Below, piece by piece: positions 47,076 through 56,826 of a stretch of DNA of 64,000 nt (positions within the stretch are counted from its first letter, which is position 1; each line of letters starts with the position of its first letter). Both the position numbers and the translations under genes were made by a program. The notes beneath the pieces are model-generated. The model made no database searches. It worked only from the letters and a program-made list of their open reading frames with translations, and was not told the origin of the DNA. Source of the DNA: Pantoea deleyi (lineage in GTDB: Bacteria > Pseudomonadota > Gammaproteobacteria > Enterobacterales > Enterobacteriaceae); assembly GCF_022647325.1 (NCBI RefSeq), contig NZ_CP071405.1, forward strand, positions 1,736,001-1,800,000, in the 5' to 3' direction.

Positions 47076-48438
47076 CGGCGCCTCCGGTCTGTTCCAGTGC
47101 CGGTAAAATCCGGCTCACTTTGTCGAGCGTCTCCTGATATTCCGCCGCCGGATCGCTGTCGGCCACCAGCCCGCCACCGGCGGCACAGTAGATCTGCTGG
47201 CCTTCGGCGATCAGCGTGCGGATGGTGATGCTGGTATCCATCCTTCCGCAGAGGCTGAGATAGCCGATACTGCCGCACCAGGCATTGCGCCGCTGCGGCT
47301 CCAGTTCATCAATAATCTCCATCGCCCGGATTTTGGGCGCGCCGGTTATCGATCCGCCCGGGAAGCAGGCGCGCAGCAGATCCGTGGCCTGCAGGGTTTC
47401 AGGCAGCTGCGCCCGCACCGTGCTCACCAGATGATGAACCGCCGGAAAAGGCTCAACCACAAACAGCTCTGGCACCGTCACCGAGCCGGGCACGGCGACG
47501 CGGCCGATATCGTTGCGCAGCAGATCGACAATCATCAGGTTTTCGGCCCGATCTTTCTCCGCACTGCGCAGCGCCTCGGCCTGTTGCGCATCGGCGACGG
47601 GATCGCTGCAGCGTGGCCGGGTGCCTTTGATCGGCCGGGTCTCGATCTGCTTCTGATTCAGGGAGAGAAAACGCTCGGGCGACAGGCTGAGGATCGCACT
47701 GCCGGGCAGACGCAGAAACGCGCTGAAGGGCGCGCGGTTGGCGGCATTCAGCCGGGTAAACGCCTGAAACTCATCCCCCTGATAGCCCGCCTGAAAGCGC
47801 TGGGCCAGGTTGACCTGATAACAGTCGCCCGCCTGAATGTAGGCCTGAACCCGGTCGAAGCGTGCGGCGTAGTCGGCATAGCTCAGATTGGAACGCCAGC
47901 GACTGGTCAGTGAAAAGGGTACGGTTTTGCGCGCGGGCCAGACTGTCAGCCAGGCGGCCCGCGCCGCCACGTTCTCTGTCGCCACCAGCGTCAGCGTCTG
48001 CTGGTGATGATCGGCGATGAGCGCCCAGTCGTAGATCCCGACCGCCATGTCAGGCGTAGTGAGATCGGCCTCGGCGTGCTGTGGCAGGGATTCAAACCGG
48101 CGGCCCAGATCGTAACCGAACAGGCCCAGCGCACCGCCCTGAAACGGCAGCGCTTCGCTGGCCACCGGCGTCACGCCGAGCGCATCACACTGCTGCTGAA
48201 CCAGCCGCAGTGGATCGGCGGTGGATTCGCGGCAGCCGTGCGGGTCGCAGACAGTGGTGGTGGTTCCCCGGGTGACCAGCGTCGCCCGCGGGTCGGCGGT
48301 CAGAATATCAAAGCGGTTATCGCTGTGGCTGGCCTGTGCGGAGGAGAGCAGCATCGCCCACGGCAGATGGGACAGCGGCGCGAAGCGCTGCGTCAGCGCA
48401 TCGGGGGTGTAATCAAGCGTCAGGGTTTCAACAATCAT
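47059..48438 (-). CDS. pabB: Aminodeoxychorismate synthase component I
   Basis: A 459-residue chorismate-utilising enzyme (E. coli PabB 453). It has the motif IKGTRPRC of the active-site region, [20 protein letters not shown], and [20 protein letters not shown]. With PabA it makes 4-amino-4-deoxychorismate for p-aminobenzoate and folate. It leads the pabB-nudL operon and is divergent from yoaH. Confidence 0.95.
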   Translation of the reverse strand: MIVETLTLDYTPDALTQRFAPLSHLPWAMLLSSAQASHSDNRFDILTADPRATLVTRGTTTTVCDPHGCRESTADPLRLVQQQCDALGVTPVASEALPFQGGALGLFGYDLGRRFESLPQHAEADLTTPDMAVGIYDWALIADHHQQTLTLVATENVAARAAWLTVWPARKTVPFSLTSRWRSNLSYADYAARFDRVQAYIQAGDCYQVNLAQRFQAGYQGDEFQAFTRLNAANRAPFSAFLRLPGSAILSLSPERFLSLNQKQIETRPIKGTRPRCSDPVADAQQAEALRSAEKDRAENLMIVDLLRNDIGRVAVPGSVTVPELFVVEPFPAVHHLVSTVRAQLPETLQATDLLRACFPGGSITGAPKIRAMEIIDELEPQRRNAWCGSIGYLSLCGRMDTSITIRTLIAEGQQIYCAAGGGLVADSDPAAEYQETLDKVSRILPALEQTGGAVGPDA

Positions 48439-48548
48439 CGTGCAGACAAATCAGCAGGCAAAGAGGCGGTCAGACTGACATATTTTTTCCTGACTGGCAC
48501 CTGTTAGTTCCGCGTGGGATACTGTCGGCCCCAACGCAGGAGTAGAAG

Positions 48549-48743
48549 ATGATGACAGGATTACCGGCGCTCTCTCATGAGCAGCAACAGCAGGCCGTCG
48601 AACGCATTCAGGAATTAATGGCAGACGGACTGACGAGCGGTCAGGCGATCGCCCAGGTGGCGCAGGAAATTCGCGAGAGCCATACGGGTGAACAGATTCG
48701 GGCGCTATTCGACGACGAAGATGACGAGAACGAAGAGGAATAA
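48549..48743 (+). CDS. yoaH: UPF0181 protein YoaH
   Basis: A 64-residue protein starting [20 protein letters not shown], with [19 protein letters not shown] and an acidic end ([10 protein letters not shown]). E. coli YoaH is 59 residues. It is helical and soluble; function unknown. GCAGGAGTAGAAG precedes two adjacent ATG codons. Divergent from pabB and convergent with yoaB. Confidence 0.9.
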   Translation: MMTGLPALSHEQQQQAVERIQELMADGLTSGQAIAQVAQEIRESHTGEQIRALFDDEDDENEEE

Positions 48744-48755
48744 CGCCCGGCGCGG

Positions 48756-49100
48756 TTAGCGGGCGGCGATAATCTTGATTTCGATTTTATATTTCGGATT
48801 GAGCAGCCCGGCCTGAACCGTGCAGCGCACCGGCGCATTACCCGGCGAAACCCAGGCGTCCCACGCGCGGTTCATGGCAGGAAAATCGGCTTTATCGACC
48901 AGGAACAGCGTCGCATCCAGGATTTTGCTTTTGTCGCTGCCCAGGCGGGTCAGGATCGCATCAATGACCGCCAGCGCATTCGCAGTCTGCGCTTCGGCAT
49001 CGGCGTCCAGGTTTTCTGGCACGCTGGTGTAATAGATGGTGTCGTTGTGGATGACAGCTTCGGACATGCGGTGTTCCGGATCAATGCGGGTAATGCTCAT
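48756..49100 (-). CDS. yoaB: RidA/YjgF-family protein YoaB
   Basis: A 114-residue member of the RidA (Rid2-7 type) family, starting MSITRIDPEHRMSEAVIHND, with the characteristic end APVRCTVQAGLLNPKYKIEI. The conserved Arg in the cleft (APVRCT) is present. RidA proteins hydrolyse reactive enamine/imine intermediates, but activity of this subgroup is not certain. CGAGGGAGAAACC precedes the ATG at 49100; the frame is open to 49157. Confidence 0.9.
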   Translation of the reverse strand: MSITRIDPEHRMSEAVIHNDTIYYTSVPENLDADAEAQTANALAVIDAILTRLGSDKSKILDATLFLVDKADFPAMNRAWDAWVSPGNAPVRCTVQAGLLNPKYKIEIKIIAAR

Positions 49101-49166
49101 CGGTTTCTCCCTCGTTATGTGCGCATTAGCCTGGCACACTCCTGACACCGCTGTCACCCTCTGCGC

Positions 49167-49526
49167 CTACAGACAGCGCTGAACGATTGCCTGCCTGTCC
49201 GCCATCACCTGAGGCGCCATCCGGAAGGTGGTGAAATATTTCACCTCCGACCCTTTCCGCTGAGGGGTGATATCCGCAAAAATAGCGTCCTCCCAGGTGT
49301 AGACGCTGATGTCACTGCCTCTGGGCTGGGTGTGAGTGGTGTTGTCGCTGGCAATGACTGTCGTGGTGGACCAGCCGCGATAGATACAGTCGCTGAGCTG
49401 GGGAGCGCTTCGGGTGCTCTGTCCCTGAAAGAGCGGTTCCTGCTGACGAGCCTGGTCGGGCGTGGGGGCCTGGCAGCCGCAGAGCAGCAGCACGCCGGCC
49501 AGAGAGCCGATGCGGAAATAGTTCAT
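49167..49526 (-). CDS. Hypothetical lipoprotein
   Basis: A 119-residue protein with a lipoprotein signal (lipobox LLCGC, acylated Cys near residue 18) and a mature domain with two more cysteines (LSDCIYRGWS and the penultimate residue), probably disulfide-linked. I do not recognise the family. The mature segment (TTVIASDNTTHTQPRGSDIS, VKYFTTFRMAPQVM) looks like a small beta-rich periplasmic domain. CAGGTGGAGGAACGTG precedes two adjacent ATG codons. Confidence 0.7.
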   Translation of the reverse strand: MNYFRIGSLAGVLLLCGCQAPTPDQARQQEPLFQGQSTRSAPQLSDCIYRGWSTTTVIASDNTTHTQPRGSDISVYTWEDAIFADITPQRKGSEVKYFTTFRMAPQVMADRQAIVQRCL

Positions 49527-49862
49527 CACGTTCCTCCACCTGAAACAGGCAGTCGGGTTAAGGCCATCTGCTTAACAGTGCCAGGGGCAGCGTCAAGCCA
49601 GTGTCGGCACATCAGCCAGCAGGTGCCACATCCCAACGGTCAGCTGATTTGATCAGTATAATCCGGGTGTTACTTTCCTCGCGGCGTTCCTCTGTATTTG
49701 ATAACTGCATCACACTGTCCGCCACGCCATCGCGGGCGTCAGGCCGGTTGCGCGCCTGCAAATCGCGCAATCAGCCGCGGTCTGCGGTGAAACCGCGGCA
49801 GGGCAGGCTGAAAAATGTTATAAATCAACCGAAAGATAGCGCCACAGAATGAGGATGAACAC
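49527..49862. other. Intergenic region before the 55-residue membrane protein
   Basis: About 335 bases separating a minus-strand lipoprotein gene from a plus-strand small gene. GATCAGTATAATCCGGG (about 49650) contains a TATAAT -10-like box on the plus strand. No other feature is recognised. Confidence 0.4.
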
Positions 49863-50030
49863 ATGGCGAATACGCAGTATCTGTTTTGGGTGATGGCGGG
49901 CGCACTGACGCTGCTCTTTATTGTTATCGCGGCCTTCGTGGGTTTATCCAGAGGCACGCGGCAGGGGGTAATAACGTTTGCGGTGCTCTTCATCATCATG
50001 CTGGCGGGCGCGCTCTACATACACCATTAA
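49863..50030 (+). CDS. Small two-span membrane protein
   Basis: A 55-residue hydrophobic protein, MANTQYLFWVMAGALTLLF at the start and ALYIHH at the end. Two membrane helices (about 6-26 and 34-53) are separated by the basic turn SRGTRQG, predicting both ends outside. GAATGAGGATGAACAC precedes the ATG. Function unknown. It stands alone between a lipoprotein gene and a tiny acidic gene. Confidence 0.65.
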   Translation: MANTQYLFWVMAGALTLLFIVIAAFVGLSRGTRQGVITFAVLFIIMLAGALYIHH

Positions 50031-50173
50031 CGCAGAGCCGTAGGAACCTTTTCACGCGCTTACAGCGATCTTAAGCCCTGCTCACACTTCAGGCGGAAAT
50101 TGTGCGGCGGGGCGCGCCGGTTAACTATGCTCATCTGAAATAGCAGCACTGCTATTTATCACCGGAGGTAATT

Positions 50174-50281
50174 ATGTCTGAACGTCCTGATTACGATGAA
50201 CCCCTGCCAGATGATGCTGAGATCTATCCTGAAGACGACGTAGAGGATGAGGAAGAGGATCCGCTGGAAAAGGATGTCTGA
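50174..50281 (+). CDS. Very small acidic protein
   Basis: A 35-residue frame, MSERPDYDEPLPDDAEIYPE then DDVEDEEEDPLEKDV, about half Asp and Glu. The ribosome site CCGGAGGTAATT is near ideal and a clear terminator follows 43 bases after the stop, so it has the parts of a complete gene. Its role is unknown. The extreme charge suggests a disordered protein or one binding basic partners or metal. Confidence 0.6.
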   Translation: MSERPDYDEPLPDDAEIYPEDDVEDEEEDPLEKDV

Positions 50282-50597
50282 TCCGCTGACAGGGAGCCGT
50301 CCGTTTCTTCTGCGTGAACGGTCAACCGCAAAACCCCCGTTTTGCGGTTTCTTTTTGCCCCTCGCGACGGTGAGGCTTCCGCAGTGCAATTAACCGATAA
50401 CGTCAGCGCGATAATTCCACCTTTATTTCATCCGGAATAATGTTTTAATCAATGGAATGTTAATTTAATTAACATCGATAAAAATAGTAATCTCATTATT
50501 CCTGCGCGAGACAGGCGATCGCATTTTGTTACCTTGCTGAGAGAAAAGAGCGCGGAATATTATCTCTGCCACACACAAGCTTATTAGCAGGGATAAA
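50282..50597. other. Region upstream of the carbonic anhydrase gene
   Basis: It holds the terminator at 50324 and then an AT-rich stretch. Within it, ATGTTAATTTAATTAACAT (50457-50475) is a perfect palindrome with eight-base arms about 120 bases before the carbonic anhydrase ATG, a candidate operator. Confidence 0.5.
50324..50356 (+). terminator. Terminator after the 35-residue gene
   Basis: Ten-base stem AACCGCAAAA / TTTTGCGGTT followed by TCTTTTTG. Confidence 0.88.
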
Positions 50598-51335
50598 ATG
50601 AAAGGATTAAAAAGATTAAGTCTGATCGTCATGCTGTCATCGATGGGCGTTGCTGGCGCAGCAGAACCGCACTGGAGCTACGAAGGCAAAGCAGGGCCAG
50701 AGCACTGGAGCGAACTCAGCAGCGATTTTCACCTCTGTCACGAAGGAAAGGCGCAGTCGCCCATTAATATTAAAGATCCCATCCAGGGAAATCTGCAGCC
50801 CCTGAATCTGGCTTATCAGGCCTCAGCGGAAAAAGTTATTAATAATGGCCACACTATTCAGGTCACCGTCGATAATGAGGATGACTTTGTGCTGGACGGC
50901 GAAAAATTCACGCTGCGTCAGTATCATTTTCATACCCCAGGCGAAAACCAGATAAACGGCCACACTTTCCCGCTGGAGGCCCATTTTGTTCACAGCCAAG
51001 AGGGGGGCGACCTGGCCGTGGTTGCGGTGATGTTTGAGGTGGGTAAAGAGAACCCGGCGCTGGCACCCCTGATTGACGCAATGCCGAAAAAAGAGAATCA
51101 GCAGGTCAGCATTAATCGTGAGATCGATCTGCGCGCGCTGTTCCCGCAGGATCTGCACTATTACCGTTTCAGCGGCTCGCTGACCACGCCGCCCTGCAGC
51201 GAAGGCATCCGCTGGCTGGTGATGAAACAGCCGGTCACGCTCTCTCAGGCCCAGCTCGACGCCTTCAGGCAGGCGCTGAAAACCACTAACAATCGTCCGC
51301 TGCAGCCCCTTAACGGCCGCATGATCGTCGAGTAA
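50598..51335 (+). CDS. Periplasmic alpha-carbonic anhydrase
   Basis: A 245-residue secreted enzyme with a signal peptide ending VAGAAE. The mature part is an alpha-class carbonic anhydrase: WSYEGKAGPEHWSEL at the start, QSPINI, the zinc ligands in QYHFHTPGENQINGHTFPLE and AHFVHSQ, then YRFSGSLTTPPCSEGIRWLV. Cys in FHLCHEG and PPCSEG probably form the family disulfide. It interconverts CO2 and bicarbonate in the periplasm. The protein matches those of plant-associated enterobacteria; E. coli K-12 lacks one here. GCAGGGATAAA precedes the ATG. Confidence 0.94.
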   Translation: MKGLKRLSLIVMLSSMGVAGAAEPHWSYEGKAGPEHWSELSSDFHLCHEGKAQSPINIKDPIQGNLQPLNLAYQASAEKVINNGHTIQVTVDNEDDFVLDGEKFTLRQYHFHTPGENQINGHTFPLEAHFVHSQEGGDLAVVAVMFEVGKENPALAPLIDAMPKKENQQVSINREIDLRALFPQDLHYYRFSGSLTTPPCSEGIRWLVMKQPVTLSQAQLDAFRQALKTTNNRPLQPLNGRMIVE

Positions 51336-51373
51336 CCCCGAACCCGAACTCCTTTCAGGGAGCCCATCTGCTC

Positions 51374-51397
51374 AGGCGGCCGCGCGCCGCCTTTCTT
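51374..51397 (+). terminator. Terminator after carbonic anhydrase
   Basis: GGCGGC / GCCGCC stem with a CGCGC loop followed by TTTCTT. Confidence 0.7.
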
Positions 51398-51530
51398 GGT
51401 CTTAGCGCATTGGCCATCCGGCCCGTCCGGGACAGCCCGAACAGACTAACCTCTTGAAAAGCCTTCATTTTGCTTTGTCATGCCAATACTGACATAATTA
51501 CAGTGTTTTTGCCGTTCTTAGTGAGGGTAT

Positions 51531-53447
51531 GTGGCAGACGATTTTGCAGTGGATGGCGCACTGGCGCAGGCGATTGCGGGTTTCAGACCGCGAGAAGCAC
51601 AACGTGAGATGGCCCAGGCGGTCTCAGAAGCCGTAAAACAGCAGGGTGAACTGGTGGTCGAAGCCGGCACCGGCACCGGCAAAACCTATGCCTATCTGGC
51701 ACCCGCTCTGCGGGCCGGTAAAAAAGTGATCGTCTCCACCGGGTCGAAAGCGCTGCAGGATCAGCTCTATGGCCGCGATCTGCCCACCATGACCCGTGCG
51801 CTGAAGTTCAAAGGCAAAACCGCTCTGCTGAAAGGGCGTTCTAACTATCTCTGTCTGGAACGGATGGAGCAGCAGTCGATGGCGGGGGGCGATCTCACCG
51901 TTCAGGCGCTGACCGACCTGGTGACGCTGCGAAGCTGGTCGTCGCAGACCGAAGATGGTGACATCAGCAGCTGCGCGGGTGTTACCGAGGACAGCCCGGT
52001 CTGGCCGCTGGTCACCAGCACTAATGACAACTGCCTCGGCACCGACTGCCCGCGTTACAAAGAGTGTTTCGTGGTCAAAGCGCGAAAGCGTGCGATGGAC
52101 GCCGATGTCGTGGTGGTGAACCACCATCTTTTCCTCGCTGATTTGGTGGTGAAGGAGGGGGGCTTTGGCGAACTGATCCCCGAAGCGGACGTGATGATCT
52201 TCGACGAAGCCCATCAGTTGCCCGATATCGCCAGCCAGTATTTTGGTCAGCAACTCTCCAGCCGCCAGTTACTCGATCTCGCCAAAGATATTATTACCGC
52301 TTACCGCACCGAAGTGCGGGATGCGCAGCAGCTGCAGAAATCGGCAGACCGGCTGGCCCAGTGCGCACAGGATTTCCGGCTGGCATTAGGCGATCCCGGC
52401 TTTCGCGGTAATCTGCGCGAACTGCTGAGCGATAACGCGATTCTGCGCATGTTTACGCTGCTGGATGACGCGCTTGAGCTTTGCTACGACGTTATCAAAC
52501 TGTCGCTGGGCCGATCGGCCCTGCTGGATGCTGCTTTTGAGCGGGCCGCGCTCTATCGTGGCCGGCTGAAACGGCTGCGGGCGATTAACGAGCCGGGCTA
52601 CAGCTACTGGTATGAATGCACCTCACGTCACTTTATCCTGGCGCTGACGCCGCTTTCGGTGGCTGAGCGCTTCCGCGAAGTGATGGATAACCGCAAGGCC
52701 GCGTGGATCTTTACCTCCGCGACGCTGGCGGTCGATGAGAACATGGCGCACTTCGCCGAACGGCTGGGGGTCAATGCGGCGAAGAGCCTGATCCTCAACA
52801 GTCCGTTCGATTTTGCGAAGCAGGCGCTGCTCTGCGTGCCGCGTAATCTGCCGGAACCGAACCGGCCCGGTGGCGCGCGCCAGCTGGCCGCGATGATGAA
52901 GCCGCTGATCGACGCCAACAAAGGCCGCTGTTTCTTTCTCTGCACCTCGCACCTGATGATGCGGGAGCTGGCGGCCGAATTCCGCGCCTCGATGACGCTG
53001 CCGGTGCTGGTGCAGGGTGAAACCAGCAAAGGCCAGCTACTCAAACAGTTTATCGAGAAAGGTAATGCCCTGCTGGTGGCGACCAGCAGTTTCTGGGAGG
53101 GCGTGGATGTGCGCGGGGACGCGCTGTCGCTGGTGATCATCGACAAACTTCCCTTTACCTCGCCGGAAGATCCGCTGTTAAAAGCGCGCATGGAAGATTG
53201 CCGTATTCGCGGCGGCGACCCCTTTGCCGACGTGCAGCTGCCGGATGCGGTGATCACCCTGAAGCAGGGCGTGGGACGCCTGATTCGCGACACGGACGAT
53301 CGCGGTGTGCTGGTGATCTGCGATCAGCGGCTGGTGTCGCGGCCCTATGGCGCACTCTTTCTCAACAGCCTGCCGCCCACGCCGCGCACCCGGGACATCG
53401 CCCGCGCCATCGCCTTTATCCGCCAGCAACCCGAACCAGACGCGTAA
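51531..53447 (+). CDS. yoaA: DinG-family helicase YoaA
   Basis: A 638-residue XPD/DinG-type 5'-3' DNA helicase (E. coli YoaA 636). It has Walker A EAGTGTGKTYAYLAPAL, the DEAH box MIFDEAHQLPD, and the four cysteines of the iron-sulfur cluster (in YLCLERM, SSCAGV, NCLGTDCP and ECFVVK). The C-terminal motifs are TSSFWEGVDVRGD and LKQGVGRLIRD. It acts with the HolC subunit in repair of stalled forks. The start is GTG after GTGAGGGTAT. Followed closely by tsaB. Confidence 0.95.
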   Translation: MADDFAVDGALAQAIAGFRPREAQREMAQAVSEAVKQQGELVVEAGTGTGKTYAYLAPALRAGKKVIVSTGSKALQDQLYGRDLPTMTRALKFKGKTALLKGRSNYLCLERMEQQSMAGGDLTVQALTDLVTLRSWSSQTEDGDISSCAGVTEDSPVWPLVTSTNDNCLGTDCPRYKECFVVKARKRAMDADVVVVNHHLFLADLVVKEGGFGELIPEADVMIFDEAHQLPDIASQYFGQQLSSRQLLDLAKDIITAYRTEVRDAQQLQKSADRLAQCAQDFRLALGDPGFRGNLRELLSDNAILRMFTLLDDALELCYDVIKLSLGRSALLDAAFERAALYRGRLKRLRAINEPGYSYWYECTSRHFILALTPLSVAERFREVMDNRKAAWIFTSATLAVDENMAHFAERLGVNAAKSLILNSPFDFAKQALLCVPRNLPEPNRPGGARQLAAMMKPLIDANKGRCFFLCTSHLMMRELAAEFRASMTLPVLVQGETSKGQLLKQFIEKGNALLVATSSFWEGVDVRGDALSLVIIDKLPFTSPEDPLLKARMEDCRIRGGDPFADVQLPDAVITLKQGVGRLIRDTDDRGVLVICDQRLVSRPYGALFLNSLPPTPRTRDIARAIAFIRQQPEPDA

Positions 53448-53492
53448 TTCTGTGCTAAGATGCGCGCCGTTTTTCTTTCTTCTGAGGTAGTC

Positions 53493-54191
53493 ATGTCAGC
53501 CCGAATTCTAGCGCTGGATACGGCAACAGAAGCCTGTTCAGCCGCGTTGCTGAATCAGCAACAGATGGATGCCCGATTTGAGATCGCTCCGCGCGATCAT
53601 ACCCAGCGCATTCTGCCGCTGGTCGAGGAGCTGCTGCTGGCGCAGCGGCTGGAACTGACCGAGCTCGATGCGCTGGCGTTTGGCCGCGGGCCCGGCAGCT
53701 TTACCGGCGTGCGAATCGGGATTGGTATCGCGCAGGGCCTGGCGCTGGGCGCCGCTCTGCCGATGATCGCCGTCTCCACCCTGGCGACACTGGCGGAAGG
53801 CGCCTGGCGTCTGCACGGTGCCACGCGGGTGTTAACCGCGATTGATGCGCGCATGGGTGAGGTCTACTGGGCCGAATATCAGCGTGATGAGCAGGGCGTC
53901 TGGCAGGGCGAGGCCACTGAAAGCGTGCTCTCACCGGCGGCGGCGCTGGCACGCATGCAGGCGCTGTCCGGCGAATGGATGACCGCCGGCACCGGCTGGC
54001 AGGCTTATCCGGAGCTTCAGCAGGGCCATCCGCTGACGCTCAGTGCCAGCGACGTGACCCTGCCTGCCGCACAGGATATGCTGCCGCTGGCCGCCCTGGC
54101 GCTGGCCCGCGGTGAAACGTGTCTGCCCGAAACGGCGGAGCCAACCTATCTGCGTAACGAAGTCGCCTGGAAAAAGTTACCTGGCCGGTAA
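53493..54191 (+). CDS. tsaB: tRNA t6A synthesis protein TsaB
   Basis: A 232-residue ASKHA-fold protein (E. coli 231) required with TsaD, TsaE and TsaC to make N6-threonylcarbamoyladenosine in tRNA. It has [20 protein letters not shown], the [14 protein letters not shown] segment that contacts TsaD, and [20 protein letters not shown]. Start at 53493 (TTCTGAGGTAGTC before the ATG); the frame is open from 53460. It follows yoaA by 45 bases and is probably in the same operon. Confidence 0.95.
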   Translation: MSARILALDTATEACSAALLNQQQMDARFEIAPRDHTQRILPLVEELLLAQRLELTELDALAFGRGPGSFTGVRIGIGIAQGLALGAALPMIAVSTLATLAEGAWRLHGATRVLTAIDARMGEVYWAEYQRDEQGVWQGEATESVLSPAAALARMQALSGEWMTAGTGWQAYPELQQGHPLTLSASDVTLPAAQDMLPLAALALARGETCLPETAEPTYLRNEVAWKKLPGR

Positions 54192-54250
54192 AAGGCACGC
54201 AACTTATTGTAATGCGGCCAGTCTAATCTTTACCTGATGGGAGAATCGCT

Positions 54251-54847
54251 ATGTCGTCAATCTGTGGTAAAGGGCTTTCAGGTCTGCTGCTGACCTGTGT
54301 GCTGGCGTTAACCGGTTGTGTCTCTATCCCTGACACGCTGCAGGGCAGTTCGCCGCAGCCGCAGCAGGATCTGTTGCGGGTGATGAGCGATCCGGCGCTG
54401 TTTGTCGGGCAGGAGTCACGCTTTGGCGGCAAGGTAGTCAATGTTACCAATCTGAATGGCAAAACCCGGCTTGAGATTGCGGCCCAGCCGCTGGATGACA
54501 GCGCCAGACCGCGTCTGGGGGCAGCATCGGTTGGCCGGATTTATGCCGATATCCACGGTTTCGTCGATCCGGTGGATGTCAGAAATCAGTATGTCACGGT
54601 GCTGGGCACGCTGAAGGGCACGGAGCAGGGCAAAATCGGTGAGGCGGATTACAAATTCGCGGTCATCGATGTGCGCGGCTACCAGCGCTGGCGGCTGACG
54701 CAGCAGGTGATGGCGCCGCCTCAGCCTGTGGATCCCTGGATCTGGTATGGGCCTACCCGCCATCGCGGGGGCTACTGGGGGCCTAATCCTTACTGGGGCA
54801 TGATGAATACCGGCCCCACCGAGGTGCAGACCATTCTGACCGAGTAA
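54251..54847 (+). CDS. yeaY: Slp-family outer-membrane lipoprotein YeaY
   Basis: A 198-residue lipoprotein with signal [15 protein letters not shown], lipobox LTGC and Ser after the Cys suggesting the outer membrane. The Slp domain is recognisable ([40 protein letters not shown]). The C-terminal end is rich in Trp, Gly and Pro. Function is not firmly known; Slp proteins are starvation- and acid-related. Terminator at 54869. Confidence 0.9.
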   Translation: MSSICGKGLSGLLLTCVLALTGCVSIPDTLQGSSPQPQQDLLRVMSDPALFVGQESRFGGKVVNVTNLNGKTRLEIAAQPLDDSARPRLGAASVGRIYADIHGFVDPVDVRNQYVTVLGTLKGTEQGKIGEADYKFAVIDVRGYQRWRLTQQVMAPPQPVDPWIWYGPTRHRGGYWGPNPYWGMMNTGPTEVQTILTE

Positions 54848-54868
54848 GTGTGAACATCGTCTTTATCC

Positions 54869-54904
54869 AGCCCGGTCGCGGTGCTCGCAGCCGGGCTTTT
54901 TATT
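54869..54904 (+). terminator. Terminator of yeaY
   Basis: AGCCCGG / CCGGGCT stem with a 15-base loop followed by TTTTATTTG. Confidence 0.8.
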
Positions 54905-54968
54905 TGTCTGTTTTATCAGCACGAAATTTAGTGATGGACTTCGCAACCTCAACATGCCGAAACAGGCA

Positions 54969-54985
54969 AACTGGTACAATCAGTT
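54969..54985. promoter_or_regulatory. FadR operator upstream of fadD
   Basis: AACTGGTACAATCAGTT is close to the palindromic FadR box (AACTGGTCCGACCAGTT type, as I recall it), 71 bases before the fadD TTG. FadR is encoded in this window at 62.8 kb. It predicts repression of fadD without long-chain fatty acids. Confidence 0.75.
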
Positions 54986-55055
54986 AAAATATTGTTAACA
55001 AACCAGATTGGCTGAGGCAGCGATGGAAATACAACATAATTATCGGGGTGGATCC

Positions 55056-56729
55056 TTGAATAAGGTTTGGCTGAAACGCTACCCGGCAGATGTGCCTGCC
55101 GAAATAAGTGCAGATCGTTATAGTTCTCTGGTCGATCTGTTTGAGCAGGCCGTAAAACGCTACGCCGATCAACCCGCCTTTCTGAACATGGGTCAGAAGA
55201 TGACCTTCCGCCAGCTGGAGAAGAAGAGCCGCGCGTTTGCCGCCTATCTCCAGCAGCAGCTGGGCCTGAAAGCCGGTGACCGGGTGGCGCTGATGATGCC
55301 CAATCTGCTCCAGTATCCGGTGGCCCTGTTTGGCGTGCTGCGTGCGGGAATGGTGGTGGTCAACGTCAATCCGCTCTATACGCCGCGCGAGCTGAAGCAT
55401 CAGCTTAATGACAGCGGCGCCAGCGCCATCGTCATCGTCTCTAACTTCGCCCACACGCTGGAAAAGGTGGTGGACGCGACGCCGGTTCGCCACGTTATTC
55501 TGACGCGAATGGGCGATCAGCTGGCACCGATTAAAGCCACGCTGGTGAACTTCGTCGTCAAATATGTGAAAAAGCTGGTGCCAAAATACCATCTGCCGGG
55601 CGCCATCTCGTTTCGTCAGGTGCTGGAGAGCGGGGCGTCGCTGCCGTATCAGCGCCCGGCGGTCTCCAATGACGATCTCGCCTTCCTGCAGTATACCGGC
55701 GGCACCACCGGCGTCGCCAAAGGGGCGATGCTGACCCATCGCAACATGCAGGCGAACATTGAGCAGACCCGCGCGACCTATGGCAAAATGCTGCGCGACG
55801 GCAAAGAGTTTGTGGTCACCGCGCTGCCGCTATATCACATCTTCGCGCTCACCGTGAACGGCCTGCTGTTCCTGGAGCTGGGCGGTCAGAACCTGTTGAT
55901 CACCAATCCACGCGATATCCCCGGTTTTGTGAAAGAGCTGAGCAGGGTGCCGTTTACGGCCATCACCGGCGTGAACACGCTGTTCAACGCGCTTCTCAAC
56001 GATGAGCAGTTCAATAAACTCGATTTTTCGACGCTGCGACTCTCCGCAGGTGGCGGGATGGCGGTGCAGAAAGTGGTGGCCGAGCGCTGGGAAAAGCTCA
56101 CCGGGCACTACCTGCTGGAGGGCTATGGCCTGACCGAATGTTCGCCGCTGGTGTCGGTCAATCCCTATGACATCAGCTGCCACACCGGCAGCATCGGCCT
56201 GCCGGTGCCTTCGACCGACGTCCTGATTCTGGACGACGCCGGCAATGAGGTGCCGCCGGGTGAACCGGGCGAGCTCTGCATCCGCGGCCCGCAGGTGATG
56301 CTGGGCTACTGGCAGCATCCGGAAGCCACGGCGGAGGTGCTGAAAAATGGCTGGCTCCACAGCGGTGATATTGTTACCGTTGATGAGGAAGGCTTTATTC
56401 GCATCGTGGACCGCAAAAAAGATATGATTCTGGTGTCAGGCTTTAATGTCTACCCGAATGAGATCGAAGATGTGCTGATGCAGCACCCTAAAGTGCGTGA
56501 AGCGGCGGCGATTGGCGTGCCCAGCGACCTCTCGGGCGAAGCGGTGAAAGTCTGCATCGTCAAAAAAGATCCCTCGCTCACGAAAGAGGAGGTGCTCGAC
56601 CACTGCCGCCGTCAGCTGACCGGTTACAAGGTGCCGAAGATTATTGAGTTCCGGGATGAGTTGCCAAAAACCAACGTTGGCAAGATACTGCGACGCGAGT
56701 TGCGCGACGAGGTAAAGTCCGGGCGCTGA
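55056..56729 (+). CDS. fadD: Long-chain fatty-acid-CoA ligase FadD
   Basis: A 557-residue AMP-forming acyl-CoA synthetase (E. coli 561). It has the P-loop-like motif [20 protein letters not shown], the A5 motif [20 protein letters not shown] and the FACS signature region [17 protein letters not shown], then [20 protein letters not shown]. It activates incoming fatty acids at the membrane. I chose the TTG at 55056 (CGGGGTGGATCC upstream; product starts with Asn-Lys-Val-Trp) because E. coli fadD also starts with TTG at this point; an in-frame ATG at 55023 and a GTG-type longer frame to 55008 exist. Confidence 0.95.
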   Translation: MNKVWLKRYPADVPAEISADRYSSLVDLFEQAVKRYADQPAFLNMGQKMTFRQLEKKSRAFAAYLQQQLGLKAGDRVALMMPNLLQYPVALFGVLRAGMVVVNVNPLYTPRELKHQLNDSGASAIVIVSNFAHTLEKVVDATPVRHVILTRMGDQLAPIKATLVNFVVKYVKKLVPKYHLPGAISFRQVLESGASLPYQRPAVSNDDLAFLQYTGGTTGVAKGAMLTHRNMQANIEQTRATYGKMLRDGKEFVVTALPLYHIFALTVNGLLFLELGGQNLLITNPRDIPGFVKELSRVPFTAITGVNTLFNALLNDEQFNKLDFSTLRLSAGGGMAVQKVVAERWEKLTGHYLLEGYGLTECSPLVSVNPYDISCHTGSIGLPVPSTDVLILDDAGNEVPPGEPGELCIRGPQVMLGYWQHPEATAEVLKNGWLHSGDIVTVDEEGFIRIVDRKKDMILVSGFNVYPNEIEDVLMQHPKVREAAAIGVPSDLSGEAVKVCIVKKDPSLTKEEVLDHCRRQLTGYKVPKIIEFRDELPKTNVGKILRRELRDEVKSGR

Positions 56730-56750
56730 AGCAGGACTGAATTGAGGTTG

Positions 56751-56776
56751 AACGCCGGCATGTCCGGCGTTTTTAT
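56751..56776 (+). terminator. Terminator of fadD
   Basis: AACGCCGG / CCGGCGTT stem followed by TTTATTG. Confidence 0.85.
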
Positions 56777-56826
56777 TGTGTTTAACATGGAGCGCCGCGC
56801 GTTGTTGGCTGCGGTGAAAATAAGAC

